Source: Streptomyces sp. NBC_00271
GTDB taxonomy: Bacteria > Actinomycetota > Actinomycetes > Streptomycetales > Streptomycetaceae
NCBI RefSeq assembly: GCF_036178845.1
Contig: NZ_CP108070.1
Coordinates: forward strand, 5,828,001 to 5,892,000
Direction: 5' to 3'
DNA: 64,000 nt
The notes under the pieces were generated by a model that saw nothing but the letters and a program-made list of their open reading frames with translations, was not told where the DNA came from and made no database searches. Positions within the stretch are counted from its first letter, which is position 1; each line of letters starts with the position of its first letter. This document shows, one piece after another, positions 1 to 10,245 of this stretch. The translations under genes were made by a program, and so were the position numbers.

Positions 1-395
1 CGGACACCGAGGCGCTGATCCGCACCGAGGGCCTGGACATCTACGCCCCCTGTGCGCTGGGCGGGGCGCTGAACGACGCGTCCGTGCCGGTACTCACCGC
101 GCGGATCGTCTGCGGCGCCGCCAACAACCAGCTCGCGCACCCGGGCGTCGAGAAGGACCTCGCGGACCGCGGGATCCTCTACGCGCCCGACTACGTGGTG
201 AACGCGGGCGGTGTCATCCAGGTCGCCGACGAGCTGCACGGCTTCGACTTCGACCGGTGCAAGGCGAAGGCCACGAAGATCTTCGACACCACGCTGGACA
301 TCTTCGCACGTGCGAAGGAGGACGGGATTCCGCCGGCCGCCGCGGCCGACCGGATCGCCGAGCAGCGGATGGCGGAGGCACGCCGCCGCGGATAA
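1..395 (+). CDS. vdh: Valine/leucine dehydrogenase, C-terminal part
   Basis: This is the 3' end of a gene that starts before the window; the open frame begins at base 3 and ends with TAA. About 130 residues are visible. They include the conserved stretch [10 protein letters not shown], the [12 protein letters not shown] segment of the NAD-binding domain, and a helical tail ending in AEARRRG. These are typical of the Glu/Leu/Phe/Val dehydrogenase family, which deaminates branched-chain amino acids to 2-oxo acids using NAD+. In Streptomyces the valine enzyme sits next to the DUF3073 gene and purM, as here, so vdh is the best name. The substrate cannot be confirmed without the N-terminal half. 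Confidence 0.87.
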   Translation, partial: DTEALIRTEGLDIYAPCALGGALNDASVPVLTARIVCGAANNQLAHPGVEKDLADRGILYAPDYVVNAGGVIQVADELHGFDFDRCKAKATKIFDTTLDIFARAKEDGIPPAAAADRIAEQRMAEARRRG

Positions 396-716
396 CGGAA
401 CCCTCCGTTCCGTCGCATTCCACGCGTGTCTCGACGCTTGTCAGGGACCCGCCGAGGGGACACTTCGAGAGAACTCTCACTCCCGTCGGCGGGTCGTCCG
501 CCAAGAAGAGGTTAAAATCGCGGTTGACCAGCGGGGACAGGGCACCTCGCAGGTTCTGGGCCTAGGCGCGTCCTGCGGGCGACGTACCGTATGGGCGCGG
601 GCTCAGGTACCGTGGAAGCCCTACGGACCGGTCTCTCCATGGAGAGCCCGTTCCAGATCATGAACGCGTGTCAAGACTCTGGGGCCACCGAGCCCCGTAT
701 CCGAGGGGGTCGAGCC
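396..716. other. Intergenic region upstream of the DUF3073 gene
   Basis: No coding sequence is supported in these 321 bases. The stretch around 510-560 is relatively A+T-rich (a GGTTAAAATCG run, then TTGACC), and a TACCGT hexamer lies near 585, so the promoter of the downstream small gene probably lies here. I see no strong hairpin after the dehydrogenase stop. Confidence 0.4.
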
Positions 717-968
717 ATGGGGCGCGGCCGGGCAAAGGCCAAGCAGACGAAGGTCGCCCGCCAGCTGAAGTACAGCAGCGGCGGGACTGACCTCTCGCGT
801 CTGGCCAATGAGCTGGGCGCTTCGACTTCGAGCCAGCCGCCGAATGGCGAGCCGTTCGAGGACGACGACGAGGAAGACGACCCGTACGCCCAGTACGCGG
901 ATCTCTACAACGACGACGATGAGGATGAGGACGAGTCCGGTCCACAGTCTCAACGTCGCGGCGCTTGA
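717..968 (+). CDS. DUF3073 family small acidic-tailed protein
   Basis: An 83-residue protein of unknown function, conserved in actinobacteria. The N-terminus (MGRGRAKAKQTKVARQLKY) is basic and is the family signature. The C-terminal half is dominated by Asp/Glu runs (FEDDDEEDD, YNDDDEDEDE). The ATG at 717 was chosen over an upstream GTG at 591 because the family signature begins here and a CCGAGGGGG ribosome-binding site precedes it by about eight bases. It lies between vdh and purM, its usual position in Streptomyces. The charge split suggests a nucleic-acid- or protein-binding adaptor, but that is only inference. Confidence 0.9.
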   Translation: MGRGRAKAKQTKVARQLKYSSGGTDLSRLANELGASTSSQPPNGEPFEDDDEEDDPYAQYADLYNDDDEDEDESGPQSQRRGA

Positions 969-1060
969 CGCACCAGCGTCCCTCGCGGTTTCCGCGATCT
1001 CTCGTAGCTGTAGCGGTGAGCAGATCTCTGTTGGCGGATTTCTCGTAGCAACCGCACTTC

Positions 1061-1095
1061 ACCCGGTCCGGGGCCTCAACGCCGGACCGGGTTTT
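1061..1095. terminator. Shared hairpin terminator between DUF3073 gene and purM
   Basis: ACCCGGTCCG (1061-1070) pairs perfectly with CGGACCGGGT (1083-1092), followed by TTT. It lies between two convergent genes and can serve both. Confidence 0.8.
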
Positions 1096-1112
1096 GTGCT
1101 GCCCCGAAGGCC

Positions 1113-2186
1113 TCAGCTCGCGTAGTCGCCGATCAGGGCCGCGCCCGTCGCGTGCTCGCCGCGCTCGGTGATCTCACCGGCGATCCAGGCGTCCACGCCG
1201 CGGTCCGCGAGGGTGGCCAGCGCCGCGTCCGCCGATTCCTCGGGGACGATCGCGATCATGCCCACGCCCATGTTCAGCGTCTTCTCCAGCTCCAGACGCT
1301 CGACCTCGCCCGTCCTGCCGACGAGGTCGAAGACCGGGGCCGGCGTCCAGGTCTCGCGGTCCACGATCGCGTGCAGCCCGTCCGGGATCACCCGGGCCAG
1401 GTTGGCCGCGAGCCCGCCGCCGGTGATGTGGCTGAAGGCGTGCACGTCGGTGGTCCTCGTCAGCGCCAGGCAGTCCAGCGAGTAGATCTTGGTGGGCTCC
1501 AGGAGCTCCTCGCCGAGCGAACGGCCGAACTCCTCGACGTGCTGGTCCAGGCTGAGGTTCGCCCGGTCGAAGAGGACGTGCCGGACGAGCGAGTACCCGT
1601 TCGAGTGAAGACCGGAGGCCGCCATGGCGATCACCGCGTCACCCGTACGGATACGATCCGGGCCGAGCAGCCGGTCGGCCTCCACCACGCCCGTACCGGC
1701 GCCCGCGACGTCGAAGTCGTCCGGACCGAGCAGGCCCGGGTGTTCGGCCGTCTCGCCGCCCACCAGGGCGCAGCCCGCGAGCACACAGCCCTCGGCGATG
1801 CCCTTCACGATGGCCGCCACGCGCTCCGGGTGGACCTTGCCGACGCAGATGTAGTCGGTCATGAAGAGCGGCTCGGCGCCGCACACCACGATGTCGTCCA
1901 TGACCATCGCGACCAGGTCGTGGCCGATGGTGTCGTACACGCCGAGTCGGCGGGCGAGGTCGACCTTGGTGCCCACGCCGTCCGTGGCGGAGGCGAGCAG
2001 CGGGCGCTCGTAACGCTTCAGGGCGGAGGCGTCGAAGAGGCCGGCGAAGCCGCCGAGGCCACCGAGGACCTCGGGGCGCTGCGTCTTCTTCACCCACTCC
2101 TTCATCAGTTCCACGGCGCGGTCGCCCGCTTCGATGTCGACGCCGGCAGCCGCGTAGGAAGCACCGGAAGTAGTGGTCTCAGACAT
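1113..2186 (-). CDS. purM: Phosphoribosylformylglycinamidine cyclo-ligase (AIR synthetase)
   Basis: PurM converts FGAM plus ATP to aminoimidazole ribotide, the fifth step of purine synthesis, in the cytoplasm. The 357-residue product has the family landmarks: SYAAAGVDIEAGDRAV at the N-terminus, the ATDGVGTK nucleotide-binding loop, a DDIVVCGAEPLFMTDY segment, the GGETAEHPG motif and HITGGGLAANL. Length is normal. The ATG at 2186 lies 43 bases after the purF stop on the same strand, so the two are likely co-transcribed. The gene ends before the shared terminator at 1061-1095. Confidence 0.98.
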   Translation of the reverse strand: MSETTTSGASYAAAGVDIEAGDRAVELMKEWVKKTQRPEVLGGLGGFAGLFDASALKRYERPLLASATDGVGTKVDLARRLGVYDTIGHDLVAMVMDDIVVCGAEPLFMTDYICVGKVHPERVAAIVKGIAEGCVLAGCALVGGETAEHPGLLGPDDFDVAGAGTGVVEADRLLGPDRIRTGDAVIAMAASGLHSNGYSLVRHVLFDRANLSLDQHVEEFGRSLGEELLEPTKIYSLDCLALTRTTDVHAFSHITGGGLAANLARVIPDGLHAIVDRETWTPAPVFDLVGRTGEVERLELEKTLNMGVGMIAIVPEESADAALATLADRGVDAWIAGEITERGEHATGAALIGDYAS

Positions 2187-2229
2187 TGCCTGGGATCTTT
2201 CGGGTTGGTGATACGGGGCTCTGCGGCGC

Positions 2230-3756
2230 TTACGGACGACGGATCGCGTCGGTCGCGGCCGTGGCGGCGGGACCCGCCGCGAGCTCGGTCTCCAGAAGTT
2301 GCTTGCCCAGCAGTTCCGGGTCCGGGAGCTCCATCGGGTACTCGCCGTCGAAGCAGGCGCGGCACAGGTTCGGCTTGGCGATGGTGGTCGCCTCGATCAT
2401 GCCGTCGATGGAGATGTACGAGAGGGAGTCGGCGCCGAGCGAGGTGCCGATCTCCTCGATGGTCATGCCGTTGGCGATCAGCTCGGCGCGGGTCGCGAAG
2501 TCGATGCCGAAGAAGCAGGGCCACTTCACGGGGGGAGAGGAGATCCGGATGTGGACTTCCGCCGCACCCGCCTCGCGGAGCATGCGCACCAGGGCCCGCT
2601 GGGTGTTGCCGCGCACGATCGAGTCGTCGACGACGACCAGGCGCTTGCCCTTGATGACTTCCTTCAAGGGGTTCAGCTTCAGACGGATGCCCAGCTGGCG
2701 GATGGTCTGTGAAGGCTGGATGAAGGTCCGGCCGACGTACGCGTTCTTGACCAGGCCGGCGCCGAACGGGATGCCGCTGGCCTCCGCGTAACCGATCGCG
2801 GCGGGCGTTCCGGACTCCGGGGTCGCTATCACCAGATCGGCCTCGACAGGGGCTTCCTTGGCGAGCTTGCGGCCCATCTCGACACGCGAGAGGTACACGT
2901 TCCGGCCGGCGATGTCCGTGTCCGGGCGGGCCAGGTACACGTACTCGAAGACACAGCCCTTGGGCTTCGCTTCCGCGAATCGGGACGTACGCAGGCCGTT
3001 CTCGTCGATGGCGACGAACTCGCCCGGCTCGATCTCACGGACGTAGGCCGCGCCGCAGATGTCGAGGGCGGCGGACTCGGAGGCGACGACCCAGCCGCGC
3101 TCCAGACGGCCGAGGACCAGCGGGCGGATGCCCTGCGGGTCGCGGGCCGCGTAGAGGGTGTGCTCGTCCATGAAGACGAGCGAGAAGGCGCCCTTGACCT
3201 GCGGGAGGACCGCGTGAGCGGCCTCCTCGATGGTCAGCGGCTTGCCGTCGTCGTCGACCTGGGCCGCGAGGAGCGCGGTGAGCAGGTCGGTGTCGTTGGT
3301 GGCGGCCACGCGGGTGGTGCGGCCGTCCTGCTTGGGAAGGTCGGCGACCATCTCGGCGAGCTGCGCCGTGTTGACGAGGTTGCCGTTGTGGCCGAGCGCG
3401 ATGGAGCCGTGCGCGGTGGCACGGAACGTCGGCTGGGCGTTCTCCCACACGGAGGCGCCAGTGGTCGAGTAGCGGGCGTGACCGACCGCGATATGACCCT
3501 GGAGCGAACCGAGCGAGGTCTCGTCGAAGACCTGGGACACGAGGCCCATGTCCTTGAAGACGAGGATCTGAGAGCCGTTGCTTACCGCGATACCCGCGGA
3601 TTCCTGGCCTCGATGCTGGAGGGCGTAGAGCCCGAAGTAAGTGAGCTTGGCGACCTCTTCACCGGGGGCCCAGACTCCGAAGACGCCGCAAGCGTCCTGG
3701 GGGCCTTTCTCGCCGGGGAGCAGATCATGATTGAGTCGACCGTCACCACGTGGCAC
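2230..3756 (-). CDS. purF: Amidophosphoribosyltransferase
   Basis: PurF makes 5-phosphoribosylamine from PRPP and glutamine, the committed step of purine synthesis. The 508-residue protein has a short propeptide whose removal would expose Cys23 (start of CGVFGVW) as the Ntn glutaminase nucleophile, then YFGLYALQHRGQE, GHNGNLVN and the PRPP-binding loop VVVDDSIVRGNTQ. Cysteines in the C-terminal part (PPVKWPCFFG, NLCRACFDGEYP) fit an iron-sulfur-type PurF. The start is GTG at 3756, giving the usual Streptomyces N-terminus MPRGDGRLNHDLLPGEKGPQ. It lies 61 bases after the META-domain gene and just before purM. Confidence 0.98.
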   Translation of the reverse strand: MPRGDGRLNHDLLPGEKGPQDACGVFGVWAPGEEVAKLTYFGLYALQHRGQESAGIAVSNGSQILVFKDMGLVSQVFDETSLGSLQGHIAVGHARYSTTGASVWENAQPTFRATAHGSIALGHNGNLVNTAQLAEMVADLPKQDGRTTRVAATNDTDLLTALLAAQVDDDGKPLTIEEAAHAVLPQVKGAFSLVFMDEHTLYAARDPQGIRPLVLGRLERGWVVASESAALDICGAAYVREIEPGEFVAIDENGLRTSRFAEAKPKGCVFEYVYLARPDTDIAGRNVYLSRVEMGRKLAKEAPVEADLVIATPESGTPAAIGYAEASGIPFGAGLVKNAYVGRTFIQPSQTIRQLGIRLKLNPLKEVIKGKRLVVVDDSIVRGNTQRALVRMLREAGAAEVHIRISSPPVKWPCFFGIDFATRAELIANGMTIEEIGTSLGADSLSYISIDGMIEATTIAKPNLCRACFDGEYPMELPDPELLGKQLLETELAAGPAATAATDAIRRP

Positions 3757-3817
3757 GCCACCGAGTGTAGGCGAGATCGACCACTGGTCCGAATTGGGGA
3801 TACGGATCTTTGACGGA

Positions 3818-4609
3818 TCACTCGTGAGCGACGGCTTGGACGGTTTTTCCGTTTGTGCTGGTCAGCGCGATGGATCGGTGGTTCAAGTCGTATACGACCG
3901 TGCTGTTGAAGAGGCCCAGCAAAGTCCTCTCGGTGTCCATGAGTGAGCCGTCGCACATCATCCGGGTGGTCTTGGCGGCGCCGAGGGTGATATGTCCGTC
4001 GCGGACGGTGGCCTTGGCGGTGACGTCGTTGCAGCCGAGGCGGCCGGAAAGGGTGCCGTTCGCCTTGTCGAGGGTGAAGTGGGCGTCGGCCCCTTCGGGA
4101 AGGGACTGGGCCACGTCACCGTCCCCGAGGGAGGTGACCGTCCATTTCGTGCCGTACAGGGGCGCGTCCGGTTCCTTGGTGAGATCGACGCGGTCGCCGC
4201 CGTCGGTGGTGAGCGTCAGCTTGTCGCCCTTGACCTCGCTGGTGAACGTGTTGTCGACGTAGGCGCGGCTGAGGCTCTGCTCGAAGCTCATGGGGTCCTT
4301 CTGGCAGCCCATGTCGGTCGCCTCGATGTTCCCGAAGTCGACACGGTCACCCTTGAGGGTGACGGTCGAGCCGAAAGTGTTGCAGCCGAGGTTGCCGCTG
4401 ACGCGACCGTCTTCGCCGATCCGCAGATACGTGCTGTCCGGGGCCTGCCGGGTCCGGCCCTGTGTGGTGAGGGTGTCGACACTCCAGTGAACGCCGGTGA
4501 CCGGGGACGATCCGGTCCCCACGGAACCGCCGCCCGCCGTCTCGGTGCCGCAGGCCACGGCGAGCGGAAGCAGGGTCAGGACGCTGAGGGTCAGTCGCTG
4601 CTTGTCCAT
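3818..4609 (-). CDS. Lipoprotein with two META domains
   Basis: A 263-residue predicted lipoprotein. The signal peptide ends in the lipobox LAVAC, with Cys20 as the acylation site. Two META (HslJ-like) domains follow, at about residues 38-145 and 150-260. Each has the pattern of a W-containing first strand (VHWSVDTL, TKWTVTSL), a Gly-Cys-Asn motif (GNLGCNTF, GRLGCNDV) and a later Met-Cys (TDMGCQK, TRMMCDG). META domains occur in heat-shock or envelope-stress lipoproteins, but their biochemical role is unclear. The ATG at 4609 is preceded by a 13-bp repeat array, so any promoter must lie in or beyond it. It is upstream of purF on the same strand but has no obvious link to purines. Confidence 0.88.
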   Translation of the reverse strand: MDKQRLTLSVLTLLPLAVACGTETAGGGSVGTGSSPVTGVHWSVDTLTTQGRTRQAPDSTYLRIGEDGRVSGNLGCNTFGSTVTLKGDRVDFGNIEATDMGCQKDPMSFEQSLSRAYVDNTFTSEVKGDKLTLTTDGGDRVDLTKEPDAPLYGTKWTVTSLGDGDVAQSLPEGADAHFTLDKANGTLSGRLGCNDVTAKATVRDGHITLGAAKTTRMMCDGSLMDTERTLLGLFNSTVVYDLNHRSIALTSTNGKTVQAVAHE

Positions 4610-4667
4610 GACGGTGTGACGGGAGGGATGGGGTGGCCGGTTCCCCTCCGGGGCGGTGCGGGTGGGC

Positions 4668-4876
4668 TCCGCCGGTGGGCTCCGCCGGTGGAGTCGGCGG
4701 GTGGGGTCAGCGGGTGCAGTCAGCGGGTGAGGACAGCGGGTGCAGTCAGCGGCTGAGGACAGCGGGTGCAGTCAGCGGGTTGAGCCGCCGGGTGGAGTCG
4801 ACGTGGGTGAGGACAGCGGGTGGAGTCGGCGGGTGGGATCAGCGGGTGAGGTCGGCGGGTTGAACCGCCGGGTGGG
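4668..4876. repeat. 13-bp GC-rich minisatellite in the META gene leader
   Basis: An imperfect tandem array of a 13-base unit close to AGCGGGTGCAGTC, alternating with AGCGGGTGAGGAC, fills the gap between the maleylpyruvate-isomerase-like stop (4878) and the META gene start (4609). Roughly a dozen units are recognisable and degenerate toward both edges. It is not a CRISPR, since there are no unique spacers. Confidence 0.8.
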
Positions 4877-4877
4877 G

Positions 4878-5672
4878 TCAGCCCATCAAGGGCAGCAGGC
4901 CGCCGAGGTCGGCCCGCTCACCGCTCGCGCTGACCTTCGCCTCGTCCAGCGCGGTCTTCCACTCCGTACGTCCCGTCGCCAGCCGGATCCAGGTCAGCGG
5001 GTCGGTCTCCACGACGTTCGGCGGTGTGCCCCGGGTGTGCCGGGGGCCCTCCACGCACTGCACGACGGCGTACGGCGGGATCCGCACCTCCGTCGACGCG
5101 CCGGGCGCCTTCACGGCGAGCGCGTCGGCGAGCAGCCGGGTGCAGGCGGCGAGGGCCTGTCGGTCGAGGGGGATGTCGGCGTCGGCGGCGCGGTTCAGGT
5201 CGTCGGTGTGCACGACGAGTTCGACGGCGCGGGTGACGAGGTAGTCCGCGAGGGTCATGGCTCCGGTGCGCGCGGCGAGCAGCCGGTCGTCGGGGGCCGT
5301 GGCCAGGCGCTCGGTGACCCGCTGTTCGACGCGCGCGTAGAGCGCGTCGAGGTCGGGGTTGTCGCGGGCGAGTTCGCGGGTGCCGTCGGCGATGTCCCCG
5401 GCGCGTGCCGCCGTCGCGAACGGCCAGTCGAGCAGCGCGAGTTCCTTCGCGCCGGGCTCGGGCCGGTCGAGGTTGCGGCTCACCGTCTCGACCGCCATCG
5501 TGAGGTGCGCGGCCAGCTCCCGCACACTCCACTCCCCGAGCCGCGCGGGCCGCGCCAACTGCTCCTCGGTCAGGGTATGGACACCCTGCCGCACGTTCCC
5601 GAACTGCGCGAGCACGGCCACGCGGATCTTGGCGGGGTCATAGGTACGGGTGCGTTTCCTGGCCGGCGGCAT
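4878..5672 (-). CDS. Maleylpyruvate isomerase N-terminal / sterol carrier family protein
   Basis: A 264-residue cytoplasmic protein. The N-terminal two-thirds look like the DinB/maleylpyruvate-isomerase fold: LGEWSVRELAAHLTMAVE supplies a helix with the usual conserved His, and LADYLVTRAVELVVHTDDL is the second conserved helix pair. The C-terminal third, with TDPLTWIRLATGRTEW, resembles the sterol-carrier-like domain often attached to these proteins in actinobacteria. Members are putative mycothiol-dependent enzymes, but the substrate is unknown here. The ATG at 5672 was chosen because MPPARKRTRTYDPAKIR is a typical start and upstream sequence is non-homologous. It is followed by the 13-bp repeat array. 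Confidence 0.8.
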   Translation of the reverse strand: MPPARKRTRTYDPAKIRVAVLAQFGNVRQGVHTLTEEQLARPARLGEWSVRELAAHLTMAVETVSRNLDRPEPGAKELALLDWPFATAARAGDIADGTRELARDNPDLDALYARVEQRVTERLATAPDDRLLAARTGAMTLADYLVTRAVELVVHTDDLNRAADADIPLDRQALAACTRLLADALAVKAPGASTEVRIPPYAVVQCVEGPRHTRGTPPNVVETDPLTWIRLATGRTEWKTALDEAKVSASGERADLGGLLPLMG

Positions 5673-5708
5673 GTGTCGAGCGTAGGGCCTGCCCGGCGAG
5701 CCGGACTG

Positions 5709-5807
5709 ATGGCCCTTGCCGCGCTCCTCGCGCTGCGGCTGCCCAAGGCCGGTGACACGAAGGGCGCCGCGGCCCCGCCCCGGGAGACCGAGCCCGTCGC
5801 GGCATGA
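5709..5807 (+). pseudogene. Possible C-terminal remnant of a membrane transporter
   Basis: An open frame of 32 codons after ATG 5709 ends in TGA just before the purL terminator. Its sequence (MALAALLALRLPKAGDT, then an Ala/Pro/Glu tail) resembles the last transmembrane helix and cytoplasmic tail of an MFS exporter. Upstream sequence in this frame is antisense to the neighbouring gene and unrelated. I read it as the leftover end of a deleted transporter, but it could be chance. Confidence 0.3.
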
Positions 5808-5808
5808 C

Positions 5809-5842
5809 GACGGCCCCGACCGTCGAAACGGTCGGGGCCGTC
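5809..5842. terminator. Strong hairpin after purL
   Basis: GACGGCCCCGACCG (5809-5822) and CGGTCGGGGCCGTC (5829-5842) form a perfect 14-bp stem with loop TCGAAA, 18 bases beyond the purL stop. Confidence 0.88.
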
Positions 5843-5859
5843 GGCGTCGTACGACCGGC

Positions 5860-8114
<2,255 letters not shown>

Positions 8115-8118
<4 letters not shown>

Positions 8119-8795
8119 GCGGTGACCAGCTTCTTGAGGATCGAGGTGAAGAAGGGGAGGCCGTCGGTGCGGCTGGTGCCGACGAGGGGGTCGACGGCGT
8201 GCTCCGGGTGCGGCATCAGACCGACGACGTTGCCCGCCTCGTTCGTGATGCCGGCGATGTCGCGCAGCGAGCCGTTCGGGTTGACGTCCACGTAGCGGAA
8301 CGCGACCCGGCCCTCCGCCTCCAGCATGTCCAGGGTGCGCTCGTCGGCGACGTACCGCCCGTCCATGTTCTTCAGCGGGATGTGGATCTCCTGGCCGGAC
8401 TCGTAGTCGGCCGTCCAGGACGTCTCCGCGTTCTCCACCCGCAGCTTCTGGTCGCGGCAGATGAAGTGGAGGTGGTTGTTGCCGAGCATCGCGCCGGGGA
8501 GGAGGTGCGCCTCGGTGAGGACCTGGAAGCCGTTGCAGATGCCGAGGACGGGCATTCCGGACTTAGCCTGCTCGATCACGGTCTCCATCACGGGCGAGAA
8601 GCGCGAGATGGCACCGGCCCGGAGATAGTCGCCGTACGAGAAACCGCCGGGCAGCACCACGGCGTCGACCTGCTTGAGGTCCTTGTCCTTGTGCCAGAGG
8701 GCGACGGGTTCGGCACCGGCGAGCCTGATCGCACGCTGGGTGTCCCGGTCGTCGAGACTGCCCGGAAAGGTGACGACTCCAATACGAGCGGTCAC
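8115..8795 (-). CDS. purQ: Phosphoribosylformylglycinamidine synthase glutaminase PurQ
   Basis: PurQ is the class I glutamine amidotransferase that supplies ammonia to PurL. The 226-residue product has the nucleophile elbow GICNGFQ with Cys87, the oxyanion stretch [15 protein letters not shown], and the C-terminal MPHPEH segment that supplies the catalytic His and Glu. It overlaps both neighbours by four bases (purS upstream, purL downstream), so the three subunits should be made in a fixed ratio from one mRNA. Confidence 0.98.
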
Positions 8796-9061
8796 TTTCC
8801 TGCCTCCGCGACTTCCTCGACCTTGACGGTGAAGTCCTCGATCACGGTGTTGGCGAGGAAGGATTCCGCCAGTTCATGGATGCGGGCGAGCGCGGCGTCG
8901 TCCACCGGTCCGTCCACTTCCAGTTCGAATCGCTTTCCCTGACGTACGTCGGAGACACCGTCGAAACCGAGGCGCGGCAGTGCACGCTGCACCGCCTGGC
9001 CCTGGGGGTCGAGGATCTCCGGCTTGAGCATGACGTCGACTACGACGCGTGCCACTGGCAC
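8792..9061 (-). CDS. purS: Phosphoribosylformylglycinamidine synthase subunit PurS
   Basis: An 89-residue PurS, the small structural subunit that links PurQ to PurL. It has the typical N-terminus ([20 protein letters not shown]), the [16 protein letters not shown] strand-turn and a Glu-rich C-terminal helix. ATG at 9061 opens the purSQL operon; its stop overlaps the purQ ATG by four bases. The 355-bp gap to the divergent lsrL gene contains the operon's control region. Confidence 0.97.
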   Translation of the reverse strand: MPVARVVVDVMLKPEILDPQGQAVQRALPRLGFDGVSDVRQGKRFELEVDGPVDDAALARIHELAESFLANTVIEDFTVKVEEVAEAGK

Positions 9062-9112
9062 TCCCGGTGTGTGGTGCTGAGCAGGTCGCTTCAGACTACC
9101 CGCACAAAATTT

Positions 9113-9141
9113 CTACTCGCGTAGATTCGTAGAATCCTACG
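9113..9141. promoter_or_regulatory. Paired palindromes in the purS-lsrL divergent region
   Basis: CTACTCGCGTAG (9113-9124) and CGTAGAATCCTACG (9128-9141) are two adjacent dyads about 50-80 bases upstream of purS, in an A+T-rich pocket. The arms CTAC/GTAG match outward from each centre. They look like operator half-sites or overlapping promoter elements; the binding protein is unknown. The rest of 9062-9416 is unusually A+T-rich for this genome and holds no gene. Confidence 0.4.
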
Positions 9142-9416
9142 TGAGCCCGATCACGATCCCGCATCGACGCGGGGGCTTGTACGGAAAATCCTGGGAAAAA
9201 TCGCAGAAGAGCGGCTGGGCCCCATTACCTTCGGACACGCGGAAGGTTTTAGTCGGGCTTCACAATGCAATGCCCGGCACTGTACAAAGGAATTGGCAAT
9301 AGCCGATACTTTGCCCAATAACAGCCGGACAGTCGACATCTCCCCGACAACTCCGTGACGTCCACGCACGTCATGGGGGGCGATCGCAGAGGTGTCGCAC
9401 GAAGGGACCGATATTC

Positions 9417-9734
9417 GTGGCGCAGCGTGTCGTGGTCACTCTCTTTGACGACATCGACGGCTCGGAAGCGGCGGAAACGATCGCCTTCGGACTCGACGGC
9501 AAGTCGTACGAGATCGACCTCAATCCAGCCAATGCCAAGAAACTGCGTAAGGCGCTCGCGCCCTACCTCGAGGCCGGCCGCAAGCAGTCGAAGTCCGGGA
9601 AGGCGTACACGCACACCGCGTTGACCCCCGACCCGGCCGCCGTCCGCGCCTGGGCCCGTTCCAACAAGCTGGACGTGCCGCCGCGCGGCCGGATCCCCAA
9701 GAAGGTCTACGAGGCGTTCGCCGAGGCGCACTGA
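9417..9734 (+). CDS. lsrL: Lsr2-family nucleoid-associated protein (paralogue LsrL)
   Basis: A 105-residue Lsr2-type xenogeneic silencer that bridges A+T-rich DNA. The N-terminal dimerisation domain starts QRVVVTLFDDIDGSEA and includes the GKSYEIDLNPANAKKLRKAL strand-helix. The C-terminal DNA-binding domain has VRAWARSNKLDVPPRGRIP, whose RGR is the AT-hook-like minor-groove motif. The start is GTG at 9417. In S. coelicolor the paralogue beside the purSQL genes is called lsrL, to distinguish it from the main lsr2, and the location matches. The A+T-rich region just upstream would itself be a good Lsr2 target, so autoregulation is plausible but not shown. Confidence 0.9.
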   Translation: MAQRVVVTLFDDIDGSEAAETIAFGLDGKSYEIDLNPANAKKLRKALAPYLEAGRKQSKSGKAYTHTALTPDPAAVRAWARSNKLDVPPRGRIPKKVYEAFAEAH

Positions 9735-9749
9735 GTCCGAGGGTCCGCC

Positions 9750-9786
9750 GGATGGCTCGCCGGGGTCCCGCCCCGGTCGGCCATCC
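9750..9786 (+). terminator. Hairpin after lsrL
   Basis: GGATGGC (9750-9756) pairs with GCCATCC (9780-9786), with an inner CCGGGG/CCCCGG stem, 15 bases after the lsrL stop. Confidence 0.65.
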
Positions 9787-9887
9787 GCCCCCGCGCGCAA
9801 CCGACTTGCGCTGACCCCCTGCTGATCAGCTAGAGTCTGGAGCACGCCGAGGGGCAAGGCCGGAAAAGCCGGACCCCGAGGAGTCAC

Positions 9888-9959
9888 GCGGGTGTAGTTC
9901 AGTAGCAGAACATCCCCCTTCCAGGGGGAAGGCGCAGTGTGCAATTCCTGTCACCCGCT
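9888..9959 (+). tRNA. tRNA-Gly(UCC)
   Basis: A 72-nt cloverleaf: acceptor arms GCGGGTG and CACCCGC, anticodon stem TCCCC/GGGGA around loop CTTCCAG with anticodon TCC, and a T-loop containing GCAATTC. CCA is not encoded. A promoter-like TAGAGT lies about 50 bases upstream (9831-9836). Confidence 0.92.
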
Positions 9960-10038
9960 CTGCAGCCCTTACCGACCACTCTTGTGGATCAGGTAGGGTG
10001 GTGCTCGCACCGACCGGTGAAAGCTGGTCGGAGGCAAT

Positions 10039-10114
10039 GCGGACGTAGCTCAGTTGGTAGAGCGCAACCTTGCCAAGGTTGAGGTCGCGAGTTCGAGCCT
10101 CGTCGTCCGCTCCA
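10039..10114 (+). tRNA. tRNA-Gly(GCC), first copy
   Basis: Acceptor GCGGACG/CGTCCGC, D-arm GCTCAGTTGGTAGAGC, anticodon loop TTGCCAA (GCC), T-arm with GTTCGAG, and an encoded CCA at 10112-10114. It is about 80 bases after tRNA-Gly(UCC) and probably co-transcribed with it. Its body is nearly identical to the copy at 14165. Confidence 0.96.
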
Positions 10115-10120
10115 GGAAGC

Positions 10121-10149
10121 AAAGACCCCGGTCATCGACCGGGGTCTTT
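10121..10149 (+). terminator. Hairpin after the tRNA-Gly pair
   Basis: AAAGACCCCGGT (10121-10132) and ACCGGGGTCTTT (10138-10149) form a perfect 12-bp stem with a 5-base loop and a T-rich end. Confidence 0.9.
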
Positions 10150-10245
10150 CTCGTGTGCGCGTCCGAGCGCCCCCCTGACATTTGTCATGCGGAGTGATGA
10201 CACCGCGCACTGCTGTCGGGTCCCGTCCGCGGGGACGCTGATTTC

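Noticed and set aside
4668..4876. Tandem repeats as a CRISPR array
   Set aside because: Units are 13 bp, contiguous and imperfect, with no unique spacers and no cas genes nearby.
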